From Globisporangium splendens (Eukaryota > Oomycota > Peronosporomycetes > Pythiales > Pythiaceae): 64,000 nucleotides of DNA. The notes under the pieces were generated by a model. That model searched no databases and was not told the DNA's origin. It worked only from the letters and a program-made list of their open reading frames with translations. This document shows, in pieces, positions 28,615 to 41,714 of this stretch (positions are counted from its first letter, which is position 1; every line of letters begins with the position of its first letter). Where the stretch lies: positions 62,001 to 126,000 of the forward strand of contig VFIW01000016.1 of the NCBI GenBank assembly GCA_006386115.1. The letters run 5' to 3'. The position numbers were made by a program, and so were the translations under genes.

Positions 28615-30241
28615 ATGATCCAGTCCATGTTCATTATGACCACCACTGGGTACGCTGCGCGCGTCCCCGTCCTCTGTAGCAGGCACTGACTGCCGTTCTT
28701 CCTGTCTTAAGCGCTCATTATGCGATGAATTGTGATTTGATGATTGCAGTGAGGTGATTATTGAGAAGCACTGGCGAGGTCTGACCAGCCGCAACGTGTG
28801 CGACTTCTTCATGGAGGAGGTGAACAAGTACAAAGAGCGCGAGGACGTGCCGCCGATCATCACGACGAGCAAGTACTACCTCGTCAGCGTATTTCGCGAC
28901 GATTTGTTCGTGCTGGCAGTCGTCACAAATGAGGTGTGTTTGAGTGTGCGCATGCTGCTTTATTTCTATCCATTGGTTTGGTTTGACAAGTGTGTATGTT
29001 TGTATATATCGCGTAGATCTCGCCATTGTTTGTGATTGAGTTCTTGCACCGTGTACTCGCTGTGTTCCGCGATTACTTTGGCTCCTTTGATGAGAACTCG
29101 ATGAAGGACAACTTTTCGACTGTGTACCAGGTATGAGGCGCATGAACTACACTTGCTGCAGGCATTTGACTGATACGAGACCGTTTGATTCGCTTGCTCT
29201 GACTACCAGCTCTTGGAGGAAATGCTCGATAATGGGTACCCATTGACAACGGAGCCAAATGCGCTGAAGGCGATGGTCGCGCCGCCATCAACTGCCAACC
29301 GCATTGCTGCGATGGTTTCGGTACGTTCGTCACGTTTGCTATGCTTCATTTGACTTTTTTTTGTTCTTTACTTCAGCTCCTCTAATGGTAAACATCGTGT
29401 GTTACAGGGAAAATCGCGTGTGAGCAACACGTTACCCGAAGGTGCTCTTTCGAATATCCCATGGCGCAAGAGTGGCGTCAAGTACACGCAGAACGAGATC
29501 TACTTCGATATCGTGGAAGAAATCGACGCGATCATCGACAGCAACGGTCAGATGATCTCGTGCGAAGTCAACGGTGTGATCCACAGCAACAGTCGTCTCT
29601 CGGGTGTCCCCGATCTCACGATGGTGTTCACGGACCCGTCGGTCATTGACGACTGCTCGTTCCATCCATGTGTGCGATACTCGCGCTACGAACGCGAACG
29701 CGTGATCTCGTTTGTGCCGCCAGATGGACAGTTCGAGCTCATGCAGTACCGCGTGCAAGTGCAGCAACTCGTGCCGCCATTGTACTGCCAGCCGCAGATC
29801 TCGTACAACCAAAATGGCGGCGGCAGCGTCGATCTGCAGATCGGGACGCGCGGGATGCCCACGTTGGCGTCCAACTCGAAGAAGAGCCTCCAGATCGAAG
29901 ACATCACGGTCGACGTGACGTTCCCCAAGAGCGTGCGCACGGTGGATGTCAACACGGAGCACGGCAGCTGTCTGTTCGACGAGTCCACGAAGACGCTCAA
30001 GTGGAATGTCGGCAAGCTCGGCAAGAAGGTGACGAACCCGACGTTGAAGGGCACCATCATCCTGCACCAGAACGCCGCGACACCCGACGAAAAGCCCATC
30101 GTGTTGTTGGGCTTCAAGGTGCCAATGGCCACGGTGTCGGGGCTGAACGTCGAGACGCTGCTGATCACGAACGAAAAGTACAAACCGTACAAGGGCGTGC
30201 GAACGCTCACGAAGGCAGGTCGCTTCCAGATCCGAATGTAA
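28615..30241 (+). CDS. AP-3 adaptor complex mu subunit
   Basis: Five exons (28615-28649, 28750-28933, 29017-29130, 29210-29320, 29408-30241), 425 residues, close to the ~418 of animal AP3M. The N-terminal longin-like domain (IIEKHWRG... FFMEEV; FVIEFLHRVLAVFRDYF) is followed by the mu homology domain from about residue 150: IPWRKSGVKYTQNEIYFDI, EVNGVIHSNSRLSGVPDL and FHPCVRYSRYERERVISFVPP. The mu subunit recognises tyrosine-based sorting signals in cargo bound for lysosome- or vacuole-like compartments. The short spacing in VRTLTKAGRFQIRM matches AP-3 more than AP-1 or AP-2, which have longer C-termini. Exon 1 codes for only 11 residues. Confidence 0.9.
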
Positions 30242-30809
30242 GCGTGCGGTTATTCTGTAGCAGCAGTCGTGGACTGCAACAGGAAAGGCAAATGTAGCAA
30301 TGCATGTGTGTGATGCGGAAAAGCTCAAGTGGTGGTCCCATGTAGGTGCTGTATGTAGATCGCATAGATAAAGAAACGTGTGTGGCAACTCTCCTCGTGC
30401 TCTTGCACCTTTGCTGTCCACACTGAAGCAGAGACCGCCGTGTTGGGTGGGCGGTTGTCCAGCGCGTGTTCGCCGTGAGCACGCAAGCTGCAGACGCGCA
30501 TAAACCATCGGCGCCGCACATTGAAGCCCCATGTCGAAGAGCTTGCCACCACCCAAACGGCAGCTTCAAGCGATGACACATTCCAAGTCGCACCCATCAT
30601 CTGCTTCCACCAATCGTATGTCAGAATTTTATATTTTCAGCCAATGAGCGCATGTTGTCCCGAATTTCGTAAACGATAAACGAGGGACAGCAGTGTGTCG
30701 CCAACATCAACGCAACAGCCAACTCGACGGACGCAGTGCTGCCGCCAACCACACGCGAAAACTTCGAGCTGCGAGCAAGCGCCTCCCCCCTTTCACGACT
30801 GCCCACACA
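30242..30809. other. Intergenic region upstream of adenylosuccinate lyase
   Basis: No gene was recognised. The plus-strand frame is open from 30693 into the lyase, but it looks like 5' leader. Long open frames on the minus strand are shadows of the neighbouring coding sequences. Confidence 0.5.
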
Positions 30810-32515
30810 ATGAGCGAGCTGCACAACCGCTACGAGCACCCGCTCGTGAGCCGCTATGCGACCAAGGAGATGAGCGAGATCTGGTCGCCGGACCGCAAGT
30901 TCTCGACGTGGCGCCAGCTCTGGCTCGCGCTCGCGACGGCCGAGAAGCAGCTCGGCCTCGCCATCACGGACGAGCAGCTGCAGGCCATGAAGGAGCACCT
31001 GCACGACATCGACTACGAGTACGCGGCCGAGATGGAGAAGAAGTTCCGTCACGACGTCATGGCGCACGTGCACGCGTTCGGCAAGGCCGCACCAGTCGCC
31101 ATGCCTATCATCCACCTCGGCGCCACCAGTTGCTACGTCGGTGACAACGCCGATATCATCCAAGTACGTCCTCTTGTCATGCTGTGGGATGCTGTCGTTG
31201 GGAGCGTCTCGTCTATTATGATTTCTTTGTACTAACTTCAATGTGGCATGTTGAACTTGTCTCAATAGCTCAAGCAAGGGCTGCAATTGATCCAGCGCAA
31301 GCTCGTCAAGTCCATGAAGACGCTCGCAGACTTTGCCTTGCAGTACAAGGACATGCCGACGATGGGGTTCACGCACTTCCAGCCTGCGCAGCTCGTGACT
31401 GTCGGCAAGCGCGCGGCGCTCTGGTTGCAGGACCTCTGGTTGGACTTCCAGAAGCTCGAGGACCTCATCGAGACGCTCCCAATGCGTGGTGTCAAGGGCA
31501 CGACCGGCACCCAGGCGAGCTTCCTCGACTTGTTCGAAGGCGACCATGCCAAGGTCAAGAAGCTGAACGAATTGGTCGCGGAGCAGATGGGCTTCAAGAA
31601 GGTCATCCCACTGTCCGGCCAGACGTACAGCCGCAAGATCGACTACTTTGTGCTCTCGGTGCTCTCGGGCATCGCGCAGTCGGCCTACAAGATGGCGGGC
31701 GACATCCGCCTTCTCGCCAACATGAAGGAAATCGAGGAGCCATTTGAGAAGAACCAGGTACGATGATAGTCACCTTGATTGCCTTGTTTACTAGACATAT
31801 TGCATGCTAACCACACATTCGTTTATGTTTTGCAGATTGGTTCGTCGGCGATGGCGTACAAGCGCAACCCAATGCGTTCGGAACGCATTTGCAGTCTGGC
31901 GCGTTACGTCATCTCGCTCACGGACAATGCCGCGCAAACTCACGCGGCGCAATGGTTTGAGCGTACCTTGGATGACTCAGCCAACCGGTACGTTGCTTTA
32001 TACAGTAGTCAGTTGCATTGGAATGGAAATTGACTAACTCTTGTATGCCTTATGCGATCTTTAGTCGTATGGTGCTCCCTGAAGCGTTCCTCGCGACGGA
32101 CGTGATCTTGAACATCGTGGCGAACGTCTCGGACGGTCTCCAGGTGTGGCCGAACGTGATCAAGGCGCACATCAAGGCCGAGTTGCCGTTCATGGCCACG
32201 GAGAACATCCTCATGGCGTGCGTCAAGGCTGGCGGCGACCGTCAGGAACTGCATGAGGCCATCCGCGAACACTCGATGGCGGCGGGCAAGCGCGTGAAGG
32301 AGGAAGGCGCCGCGAATGACCTCTTGGAGCGCATCGCCGCGGACCCGCTCTTCAAGCCCGTGCACGACCACATGGACTCGCTGCTCGACCCGTCGCTGTT
32401 CATCGGCCGCTGCCCGCAGCAGGTCGAGGAGTTCATCGCCGAGGAGATCGCGCCGCTGCTCAAGGCGCACGCGCACTTGCTCGACGTGCAGGACCTCGAC
32501 ACTGTCAACATCTAG
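30810..32515 (+). CDS. ADSL: Adenylosuccinate lyase
   Basis: Four exons (30810-31163, 31269-31757, 31836-31987, 32065-32515), 481 residues, the usual length for the eukaryotic enzyme. The three fumarase/aspartase-superfamily regions are present: [15 protein letters not shown] (region 1), [12 protein letters not shown] (region 2) and the signature loop [15 protein letters not shown] (residues ~283-297) with the catalytic Ser. It splits SAICAR in step 8 of purine synthesis and adenylosuccinate in the IMP-to-AMP branch. The loop has Ala where most orthologues have Pro (AMPYKRNP). The start at [12 protein letters not shown] is the conserved one. A 39-codon upstream extension is open but looks like leader. 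AATAAA follows ten bases after the stop. Confidence 0.94.
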
Positions 32516-32861
32516 TCAAAGAGAATAAAGCAGCTACGTTGTAGTGCAATGCATCGCTTCAGAACACACGATATATATATATATACAAACACACACACAG
32601 AACCATCCATTTACTCACTGGTGTCTAGTCTACAGACGCATTCGGACGCTTCATGGAGCTCTTCGCGTTCTCCAAACGTTAAGAACCTCGATGTTCATCC
32701 TGCATTGGATGCAAGAATTGAATTTAACCCTATTCCGTTATAACTCTTGTTCGTAACGCTGTTTTTCCCCTGTGGAACACGAGTCTAGCCTCGCTCCCGC
32801 CCTCCCCCGTTTGCCTCCACAGAGAGGAGAAGACCACCCACAGAACCTCTGCCCTCCTGTC
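32516..32861. other. Short intergenic region with (AT)n microsatellite
   Basis: Holds the lyase polyadenylation region, an (AT)n run at about 32571-32585, and the leader of the bromodomain gene. No ORF was recognised. Confidence 0.5.
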
Positions 32862-35800
32862 ATGCCGAGCTCCCCTTCTTCCTCCGAGGACGAAGGCGCG
32901 CGTGCCGCCGCCGCCGGCGACCTCGGGCCCATGGTCGAGCTCGCGCAGATCTGCCACTTCTGCGCCACGTTCCGCGTGCCGCTCAAGCTCTCGCCGTTCA
33001 CGAGAACGGTGCGTGTGTTGCCTGCGCTTTCCCTTTCGTTTGTCCTCTTTTTCCGGGGTTGACGCGCCATTCTCAGACACGCATGGGAATGTGGGTCGTC
33101 CCCCGCGTCCCCCGCGTCCCCAGTTGTCCCCGCGGCGTCCTGAGTGCGCTGCACCGCGGTCCTGGACGCGCAGTGCGGCCCCGAACGCGCGGGGACATGG
33201 GGACAGTGAGGGTGGTCACTGGATGCGGCAGTTGCCCACTGCTCTGTGTGTTTTTTCTGTCGTGTATCCGCTGGTGTTACGTGTCGGATGTATCCATGTT
33301 GACGCGCTGTCTCGGGCGATTCCGGTTTTTTGTGTTTCTTCTTTCACTTTAGGAATTGCAAGATGCGCTTGTGAACGCTGCGAACCCCAACGAACAGCAG
33401 GTAGCTATCGTAGTTCAGGAGCGTTGTGTGTGTGTTGCTGGAGAGCGTGACTGACACCCTCATGTGTGTGTGTTTCATGTGCCGTGCTGCAGCTGGCGCT
33501 TCTGGCTGAGCTCCATTTCAAACTGACGCGCGACCAAATGGGCGTCAAATTGGAGAAGATGTGCGTAGTGTTTGTGCTTCTCTCTCTTTCGCTTGGGTTG
33601 CGTGCATGTAGCCATGAGCTGCTCTGTAGCTACACTTGGACGGTCGGTTCTGACGATCCGACTTTTGCGGATGCTGTCTTAGGATCCAAGACTGGGAGAA
33701 AGCTGTCGCGCGGAAACTTCATGAAAACTGGCAGCTCGAGTTTGCAGTGAACCCCATGGAGGCGACGTCGTATGCGGGTCTGCGTGTCCACGAACGGGTG
33801 TGTGCCCATGTCTCAGTTTCCCACTTTTTCCATGTCACTTGCATTATTTTGCTGTGCTCATTCACGTGAACGGACTTTATGCGTTTGTAGATTCGCATCC
33901 TGAATGCACTCTGCTTGTGGAAAGCGGAGTCGTGTGTCGAGATCCGAAAGTATATCGCGACGATCCAGCAGGAGAATAATACAAAAGCACTCGACACAAT
34001 GGTACGGCATTTCCTTTTCTTTTCTACCTCTCAAACGATTCTAGATGACTGATGGATGGGTCTTGTTGTACATGGGGTAGAGAACAAGTGAAATCGGCAC
34101 AGATGATAAGGGCATCTCGTACTGGTACTTTGACGATGGCTGCTGGGTCTACGCGGAAGATAAACCACAGTGGCAACTGGAATCAAGGTGTGCACGTTGC
34201 TCATGCAGCTTCTTGTTTGTTGTGCCAGCCAAATACTAATGCCTTCAACGCCATGTGTACCATCCTCACTCAGTGACCCAATCTACATGGTGGAGTTTGC
34301 CAATGCCAAGCGCATCCGTCTCTCCATCAACTTTGATGCCGACGCGGCGGACCGCACTCCTCTATTGAGGATTGCACCTGCAGAGAAGACGGAGCAGGTG
34401 GACGTCGTTGCAATGGAGGAGATACCCAAGTTGTCGATGAAGAAGCTCTTAAACGAGGACGAAAACGGTGATCAAAGCGCCTCCCAAGTCGCTGCTGACC
34501 ATACGAGTCTAAAACAAGAAGATAAAGATCTGAAAACCAATTCCACTGCAAAAGATCGCGACGAAGTGGCGGTCAAGCCAGTGGCAGTCAATAAGGAAGA
34601 AGAAGCGTCTGTGAAGTCGGACAGTAGGAAAATGGACATCGACATGATTTGCGGCTCGCCATCGAGCAGCTACGAATCGAGTCCAAAGAAGAAGCTTGAG
34701 CCAGAATCTGCCACAAATGGCCAGAAAGCGGATGAAAAGTTGAAATTCTCCAGTATCCAAGAAATAATTAAAGTGAAAACGGAAGCACAAAGTGTGATGA
34801 AAGACAGCATTATCGCCAGCTCTGTCCACACTGTGGTAGCAGCAACCATCAAATCGGAGACGAAAGAAAACAAAAGCATCGAGAATGGCAAGTCGCAAAC
34901 CAGCCCTGCACCTGCTGTGCCTCCTCCAAGTCACGATGCTGCTCTCCAGAGCTCCAAGAAAAGATTGATTATCCGTGACGACGACTCCGACAGCAGTGAC
35001 AGCGATGAGCCCATGGCAAAGCTGAAGGACAAATCCACAACGCACATGAAGCAAGAATTCTCGCCAGTGAAAAAGAAGCTCAAGACGGAAACGGAGGTTG
35101 TTAAAGTCACCAAGGAACCGCTGGCTGATGGTGCTGCTACTGATATAAGCGAGACAATCACGGTGAAGGAAGAAGTTTCGGCTGTGTCCACAATTGCCAC
35201 AATCACTGAAACCAGTAAAGAGGAGAAGCAAAATGCAACTGACACAGTACAAATCGTTGCCGTCGAGAAGACAACTGCTGCTCCACCAACTGTCGCAGTC
35301 GCTGTCATCGTCGCCACCACAGAAGATACGAATTTCGACATCAACTGCGAATGCTGTCTCAAGGACTACGATATGCGGTACTTGGACCCGCCACTCGTGG
35401 AGCGACCCGCAGGAGAATGGCGGTGCTTTGAGTGCCTCGTGAACGATGCACGCGGTTGGCCGCGGCGTCGGAAACCCACGAGTGCAAGTCCGACCTCCAA
35501 AGCGGAGAATCCAGCAGACGACAAAAAGCCCAGCAGCTCAAAATCCTCGAAGCAGAGCAGCACGTCGTCGTCGAAACGCGCACGCACGACGAGCTCCAGC
35601 AAATCCAGCGGCTCAACAAAGAGGAACAGCAAATCCAGCAGCTCGAAGCGAAAGAAAAGCAGCAGTGGGAACCATAGCTCCACCAGCACGAGCAACAAGA
35701 AACCTTCGTCGTCATCTTCGAAAAAGAAGCACAAGAAGAAGAAATCGTCGTCTTCGTTGCACAATAGCAGCAGTCATCATCACAAAAGCAGTAGCAGTAG

Positions 35801-38495
35801 CAGTCATCGGCGGCGGTATCACCACGAGTATGCCAAGCTCTTGACGTCGTTCCAAGCAAGACGCAAAGAGAGACTTTGTATCGAAGAGATGCGCATCACG
35901 GACCCGAGTCGGGGAGCAGAGCTGCTGGAAGCCCCGACGTCGTGGCGCGTCGTGAGTTCAACGCTGGAGACGCTACGTGAATTGATCGAAGCACTAAGCG
36001 GAGGCTCCCTGGAGCAGGAAAGGTACGAGCGAGAGAAGACACAAAAATGGTGCACTACTGCGATGCATTAGACTAACTGTTTTTTTGTTATTACAGATTG
36101 CGAAGTCGCCTGATTTCAGTGTTAAAAGTACAAGAAAAAGAGGAGGAAGAGCGAAAGAAGCGTCGAGAACTGGCGTGGAACGTGCTTCCTCGGCGTCAGT
36201 CGTCTCGAATCGCGATCGGAAGGATGAAATCGCACTCGTCGGGCACTGATTCTGAAGTAAGTTCGATTGGAATCTCTTTCAGATAGTCTATGGATGCTAA
36301 TCTCGCTTTCTATAACTTGATCATTATAGGCGGATGACGACTTCTCTGAAGACGAAAATGGTGGTCACAGCAACAACAGACGATCGTCGCGGTCTAAGCG
36401 AACAAGATCCTCTGCAGGCGTGAATCCCACAGTAGGATATGACAGCAAACAACAACTTGCGCTGGAACGGTACGTCCAGTGTAAATATGCATGCTCATTG
36501 GTCTGAAACGAATGATGTGTGAGAGGAGCAAGAGGCTGATTTTATGTAAACCGATTCGATGATATGCAGTGCCTCGCGCGCACGACGAAGACAGCATCAC
36601 GACGAAATGGGAGACGACGAGGATGCACACGAAGACGCTGCTGCGCTCGGGGATTGGATAGACTGGTCAATTTTGAAAGTGCGTTGGCTTGATGTATATG
36701 CTCATGCTTCCGATGCATGCATGTCGTGCGGATATGTGACCATTGTTTACTGTTTGTGACTTGATCAAACAGGGCAACAAACGTGGCTTCTCGACGCTCT
36801 GCTTGGCTGCAATCGATCGTCTCTTGAAAGAAGAAATTTCGGAATTGTTTGCTCGGCCAGTGGATCCTGAGTACGACGGCTGCCCAGATTACTTGACGAT
36901 CATCGAGCACCCGATCGACTTGGGAACGATCCACACGCGCCTGCAATCGGGGTTCTACAAGGTAAGAACGAAACAGATTGTTTCTTTCTTGATGGTAGCC
37001 ACTGGATGGAGATACTGAAATCCTTTGTGTTTTGTTACTTTATTAGAAATGGGAGATTTTCAAGATTGATGTCGATCGCGTGTGGGAGAATTGCCGCGCA
37101 TTTAATGGATCGGATACACTGATCGCCCAATATGCCGACACGTTGGCGGCATTATTTAAGAGTATGTGCAAGGCCGCCGAGAAACGAGGCGCACACATGA
37201 TGAAAGACCGCAGCGGTGATGAAGACGAGGAAGACGAAGACGATGATGAAGATCCGCACAAGAGCTCAAGCGACGAAAGCAAAGCCGAGTCGAGGACTAG
37301 CGCAAACAAAGAGTGGACTGAGAGTGGCTCCTCGGAAAGCAGTGGCTCGAGCGAGGATACGTCGGCGAGCAGCAGCGATGAGGGTGGGAAATCAACGACG
37401 CGATCGTCGAGGAAGCGTGCTACGCCTACAAACACAGGGACGCGGCCGACCCGGTCATCGCCGTCGGCTGCGAGCTCCACTCGTAGTACTCGAGGCACTC
37501 GTGCTGCTGCGACGAAAAAGAGACGGCAAGCTGCGTGGAAAAGCGATGACGAAGAAAGTGCCTCGTCGAGTGAATCGGATGACGAGAGTGAAGACGAGGA
37601 GGAAGATGACGAGCCGACACGACGTAATGGCAAGAAGCGTGGCCCTGCGACGCGTGCGACTCGACAGGAGACGCCGCCAAGTCGACGGAGTTCTCCATCT
37701 GCTGCTGCTTCCAGACAGCAAGTATCGCCGCCTTCAGTGCCTCGAAAAGAGACGGAGAAAAAGGCTCAAGTCAAATCTCCTCCTCCACCAGCAGCAGCTC
37801 CAGTCGTCGCAGCTAAGGTCAACGCAGCACCTCAGTCATCTGCCGTGAGCAAACCAGCGGCCACACGAAAGCCACGGCTACGTGTGAGCGATGCGGAAGA
37901 CGACGACGATGACGACAATAGCTCGAGCTCGGATAGTGACAAGGCTTCGGACTCGTCGTCGTCGTCGGACTCGGACGATGATTCCGCAGACTCAGACGAC
38001 TCGGATGAAGAGGTGAACAACCAAGTGGCTAAACCGCCCAAGGCGCCAATCAAAGCTGCAACTCCCACCAAGAAAGCATTGCCTTCAGAGCCATCACCTC
38101 CGCCACCGCCTCCGTCGCCACCAAAGCCCGTGGTTACCGCAGCACCAGCAGGACCTGCCACAAATCCACCGCCTCCACCACCACCACCACCGCCTCCGAC
38201 CTCTAAAAATGGCGATGCAAGGAAGAAACCCGGGAGAAAAGGATCCAAGCAAGCGCCACCGTCAAGCAGCAATAGCAAGAAAGTCTCGCCGCGTGTCGCT
38301 GCACTGCAACTCGAACATGGCCGATCACCACGAACACCCGATGCGCGTGGCGGCAACAACAGCAATAGTGCGTACGCCAACTCGCCGACCATGCTGGCGT
38401 CGTACTTGTCGTCTTCGTCGTCCTCATCTTCGTCGTACTTCTCGTCGTCCGCAGAAAGCGATTCCAGCGACGACGACAATAGTGAGAGTGAGTAA
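32862..38495 (+). CDS. WHIM/PHD/bromodomain chromatin protein (CECR2/RSF1-like)
   Basis: Twelve exons (32862-33008, 33353-33400, 33493-33560, 33683-33797, 33891-34001, 34081-34187, 34274-36022, 36097-36256, 36330-36469, 36570-36678, 36773-36961, 37047-38495), about 1463 residues. Residues 20-230 show a DDT/WHIM-like region (FTRTELQDALVNAANP; HERIRILNALCLWKAE; TDDKGISYWYFDDGCWVYAE) that in animals contacts ISWI-type remodellers. A CxxC...CFECL segment near residue 560 is the C-terminal half of a PHD finger. A bromodomain lies at ~918-1015 (FARPVDPEYDGCPDYLTIIEHPIDLGTI; WENCRAFNG), with the acetyl-lysine Asn in place. The rest is Ser/Lys-, Glu/Asp- and Pro-rich disorder, including a poly-Pro run. 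Likely a chromatin remodelling or reader subunit. Confidence 0.85.
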
Positions 38496-38666
38496 GAAGC
38501 AAGGATATGTGGCGAGTCCATCGTAATAATAGCGTTAGTTCGGTATCACTATCGCCTTGTGTGTCTGCAACTACTTTGCTTCTCTGACAACCAAACCATC
38601 GATTTGTGTCTCTCTCTGGTGAACACCGTGCTACCTGATCTCGTTACTGATACCGTCCAGCCCATT

Positions 38667-41415
38667 CTACCACAAGTGCAATGCATACAAGAGCACGAGG
38701 AACGCCGCGAGGTACGCGAGGTTGACTTTGCTTGCAAGGAAGCGGAAGTTGAAGCGGAACACGGCGAACGCGCGCGCCGGATCCACCTCCAAGTTGTCCT
38801 CAAAGTGCTTGCCGTGGTACGGGTTCTGGAGCCCGAGCTGGTCGTTGAGCCACGTCGAGAAGCGGTAGGACGCGCGCACGAGCCACGGAATCTCGAAAGT
38901 GCAGATCGGACGCAGCATCGGATCGCCAATGTACGCCGCCGCGTCCGGCGAGCACATGCGGAAACCCCGGAGCAGCTGGTACACACCCTCGTGCGTGAGC
39001 AAATGCGGCAATTTGGCATCGCGACTTGGGTCGCAAAATGACTCTGGAGCCCCCGAGGACGACGTCAGCGATCGCGCGTGCGACGTCGACGACACGTACG
39101 CGTCCGAGATCTCAAACACACGGCGCAGACTTCGACTGAGGCGCTGCACGCGCTCTAAATACTTTTCTCCGCTTCCGGAATCACTGGAAGAGGATCGGAG
39201 GGCATTACCTGATGTAGCAGCGGCCGAGATTCCCGAGTCGCTCCAGAGTTTGTCGAAAAGCCGCTCGGCGTCGCGGTGGAAGCTGCCGTGGATCGGCACG
39301 GGCGTGCACTCGACACCCAGCGCCTTGGAGTAGTACGTCAGCACGTGGCCCTGCGCCGGGGTCAACTCGTCCTTCGTTGCGGACTTGCTGTTGCTGCCGT
39401 TCTGGGAAGCCATGCGGCCACTGCCACCATACGGCACGGCAAACGGTTGGCTTTTCTCCAGAAAGCTCGACGCATTGCGCAACAATGCAAGCAATTCGGG
39501 CGTGTACACGCTCAGCACACGGTCCAAGATGCTCAGACTGCGGTCGTCGGTACCCGAAAAGTCCAATTCCTTCGCGCGCTCCACGAAGCCACCGAGCAGG
39601 ACTGTATAAAAGTGGTAGTTGGCGAGCACGTACGTCTCCCAGGCAGCACTATAGACACCGCCCGAGGCTGCGTCGTTGCTGTTGCAACTAGTGCCCTCGG
39701 ACCAGCGGCGACAGCACCACGGCTGGATGTACGCGAGCCAGACGTCCGTGATCGCGAGGAACGCAGTCGGCGAGAGCCCAATCGGCGCGCGCGAGAACAC
39801 AAGGCGGAAGAATTCGTACAGCGGACGGCGCATGACGCTCACGCTCGTCGTGAGGTATCCACCGCCACCTGTACCCGCGACCAGGTTCGGGTAAAAGCCA
39901 CTCTTCGACGGTGTCGACCCCGCGGTCGGTGCCGTCACCAATGCGGCCGGGTAAAATGGATCGGACAGCAAGTGAATGATCGTGAGCAGCAGTGAGCTCA
40001 GCAGATCGTCCGAAGGCGCCATGTAGCTCGTGTACGTGTGCACAGCGGCAAACGGACTCGCCAACTTGGTCGGGGTGCTCGTGCCACGCATCCCGGTCGC
40101 GAGGCCATTCAAGCTATCGCCCGCAGTCTGCGCAGGCTCGTCCGAGAACACGATGAGGTTCTGCCGCAGCCAGAATTCGATCAGGATGTGCAGGAACAGG
40201 TTCGCGTGCTGCAGCACCTTTGCGTGGTATCGACTCAAAGCCGCCGCCGAGGTCTCGGGCAGGAACACGCGCAGGTACTGGAGCAGCAGCACGTTGTACG
40301 GATTGCCTTTGGTCAGCGACACGAAGCCGTCGTTGACAAACAGCCGCCAACTGTACTCAGCCTTGCGCTTGCCCGTGGCTTTCCCAAACGACTCGGAGAG
40401 CGAGTCCATGAGCGATGACGACGAGCGCATCGCACCCCCAGCGACGCCAGCACCTGCACCAAAAACTTCGCCTGATGTCGGCACGTCGCTCCCAGGCACC
40501 GTCTGATGCGAAGCCGACGCTGGGTGGCGCAAAAAGTAGAACAGATAGAGCTCCTTGATCGTCACCAGCAGCACCGGGTTGCGCAGATCGATGAGCTGCT
40601 TGGCCAGCGGCTTGTGCAGCAACTGCGTGAACAGCACCGACGTGTACGCCGAGCGACTCATGATCGACATCTTGGACTGCTCCGGCAGCATGTCGAGTTC
40701 CAGCTTGAACTCGACTGGGTGCGCGATGCGGAACAGGAACTGGAAGATCGAGCCGTCGTCGTCCTTGCGGCTGCTCAACAGGTGAATGAGCGCGCGACCG
40801 TTGGTCAAGAGTGAGTCCACGTACGTCTCGATGTCGCCATTCGCCAGCACGGACGACGTCGAGCGCTTCTTCTTGAGCGCGCCTGCCCCCGTTGCCGCCG
40901 TCGCCGACGCCACGCCGACGCTGTAGTCGAGCCATCCACCGTACTTGTGCTTGGACACATCGTCGTTGCCGAACACGCGATCCAGGATCTGGTTGAAGCG
41001 CTCGTAGAACTTCCCCTTGACCTGCGCCGATTGCTGCTTGCTCGTCGTGCTCGAGAGGCTGCATGCATACGCACAAAGACGCATTATAAATACAGGAAAC
41101 ACAGGAGCTTACAGATGTCAGAGCGCTTGCTAAAGCACCAAATATGCACGTCGCATATATGCGATATACATACCTCGACTGCACTTCGAACGCGAGGTAG
41201 CGTCGGAGCGCGTCGGCGACCTCGGGGATATCGTACGAGCTCAGCGCCTTGGCGAACTCCTCATCGGTCTCGTAGCTGATCTGCGCGCTGTCGGACGATG
41301 ACGACTGGCGCTGCAGCGTGGACACCGACGGCACACCCCCTGCTGCTCCTGATACTCCGTAGCCTCTGCGACCGCCCTGCATCGACATCTGCGACCGCAA
41401 TGGACGCGCACTCAT
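38667..41415 (-). CDS. SMPD4-type neutral sphingomyelinase, tail-anchored
   Basis: Two exons (41415-41174, 41058-38667), 877 residues. The overall layout and motifs fit the SMPD4 (nSMase-3) family: KGKFYERFNQILDRVFG near the start, long helical middle with Ser-rich loops, RPICTFEIPWLVRASYRFSTWLND near the end. A C-terminal membrane segment (VNLAYLAAFLVLLYALHLW) closes the protein. The animal protein sits in the ER and nuclear envelope and acts near nuclear pores; its sphingomyelinase activity is still debated, so the biochemical role is inferred only. The splice junction falls in a Ser-rich stretch (VQSSLSSTTSK). It converges with the bromodomain gene (about 170 bp between stops) and is divergent from the GT41 gene. 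Confidence 0.8.
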
Positions 41416-41714
41416 CAACAAGTTTGTCTTGCGGAGCTTTTCGCGCTTTTTGTCTGCTAGCTCCCACCCGTCCGTCTTTGTATTGGAAAAGAAGGCAACA
41501 CACTACCAAATATAACATTGAAGATTTCATTGCAATAAGCAGATTGGTATACCAGATGCAACTATGCATGGTTACAGTATAGAGAAACAGTAGATCGGAC
41601 TTGTATTCTCGACAACAGGGAGGGGGTACAATTTCAAGGTCATCAGTGCGTCGGTGGAATCCACTTTTTGGAATCCATCTCAAAAGGAGCATGCGGTTGA
41701 AGTCGACGATCGCC

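Noticed and set aside
29432..30556. 374-codon minus-strand frame
   Set aside because: Antisense to the AP-3 mu homology domain; no motifs.
30621..31547. 308-codon minus-strand frame
   Set aside because: Antisense to adenylosuccinate lyase; Arg/Glu/Leu/Val-rich shadow composition.
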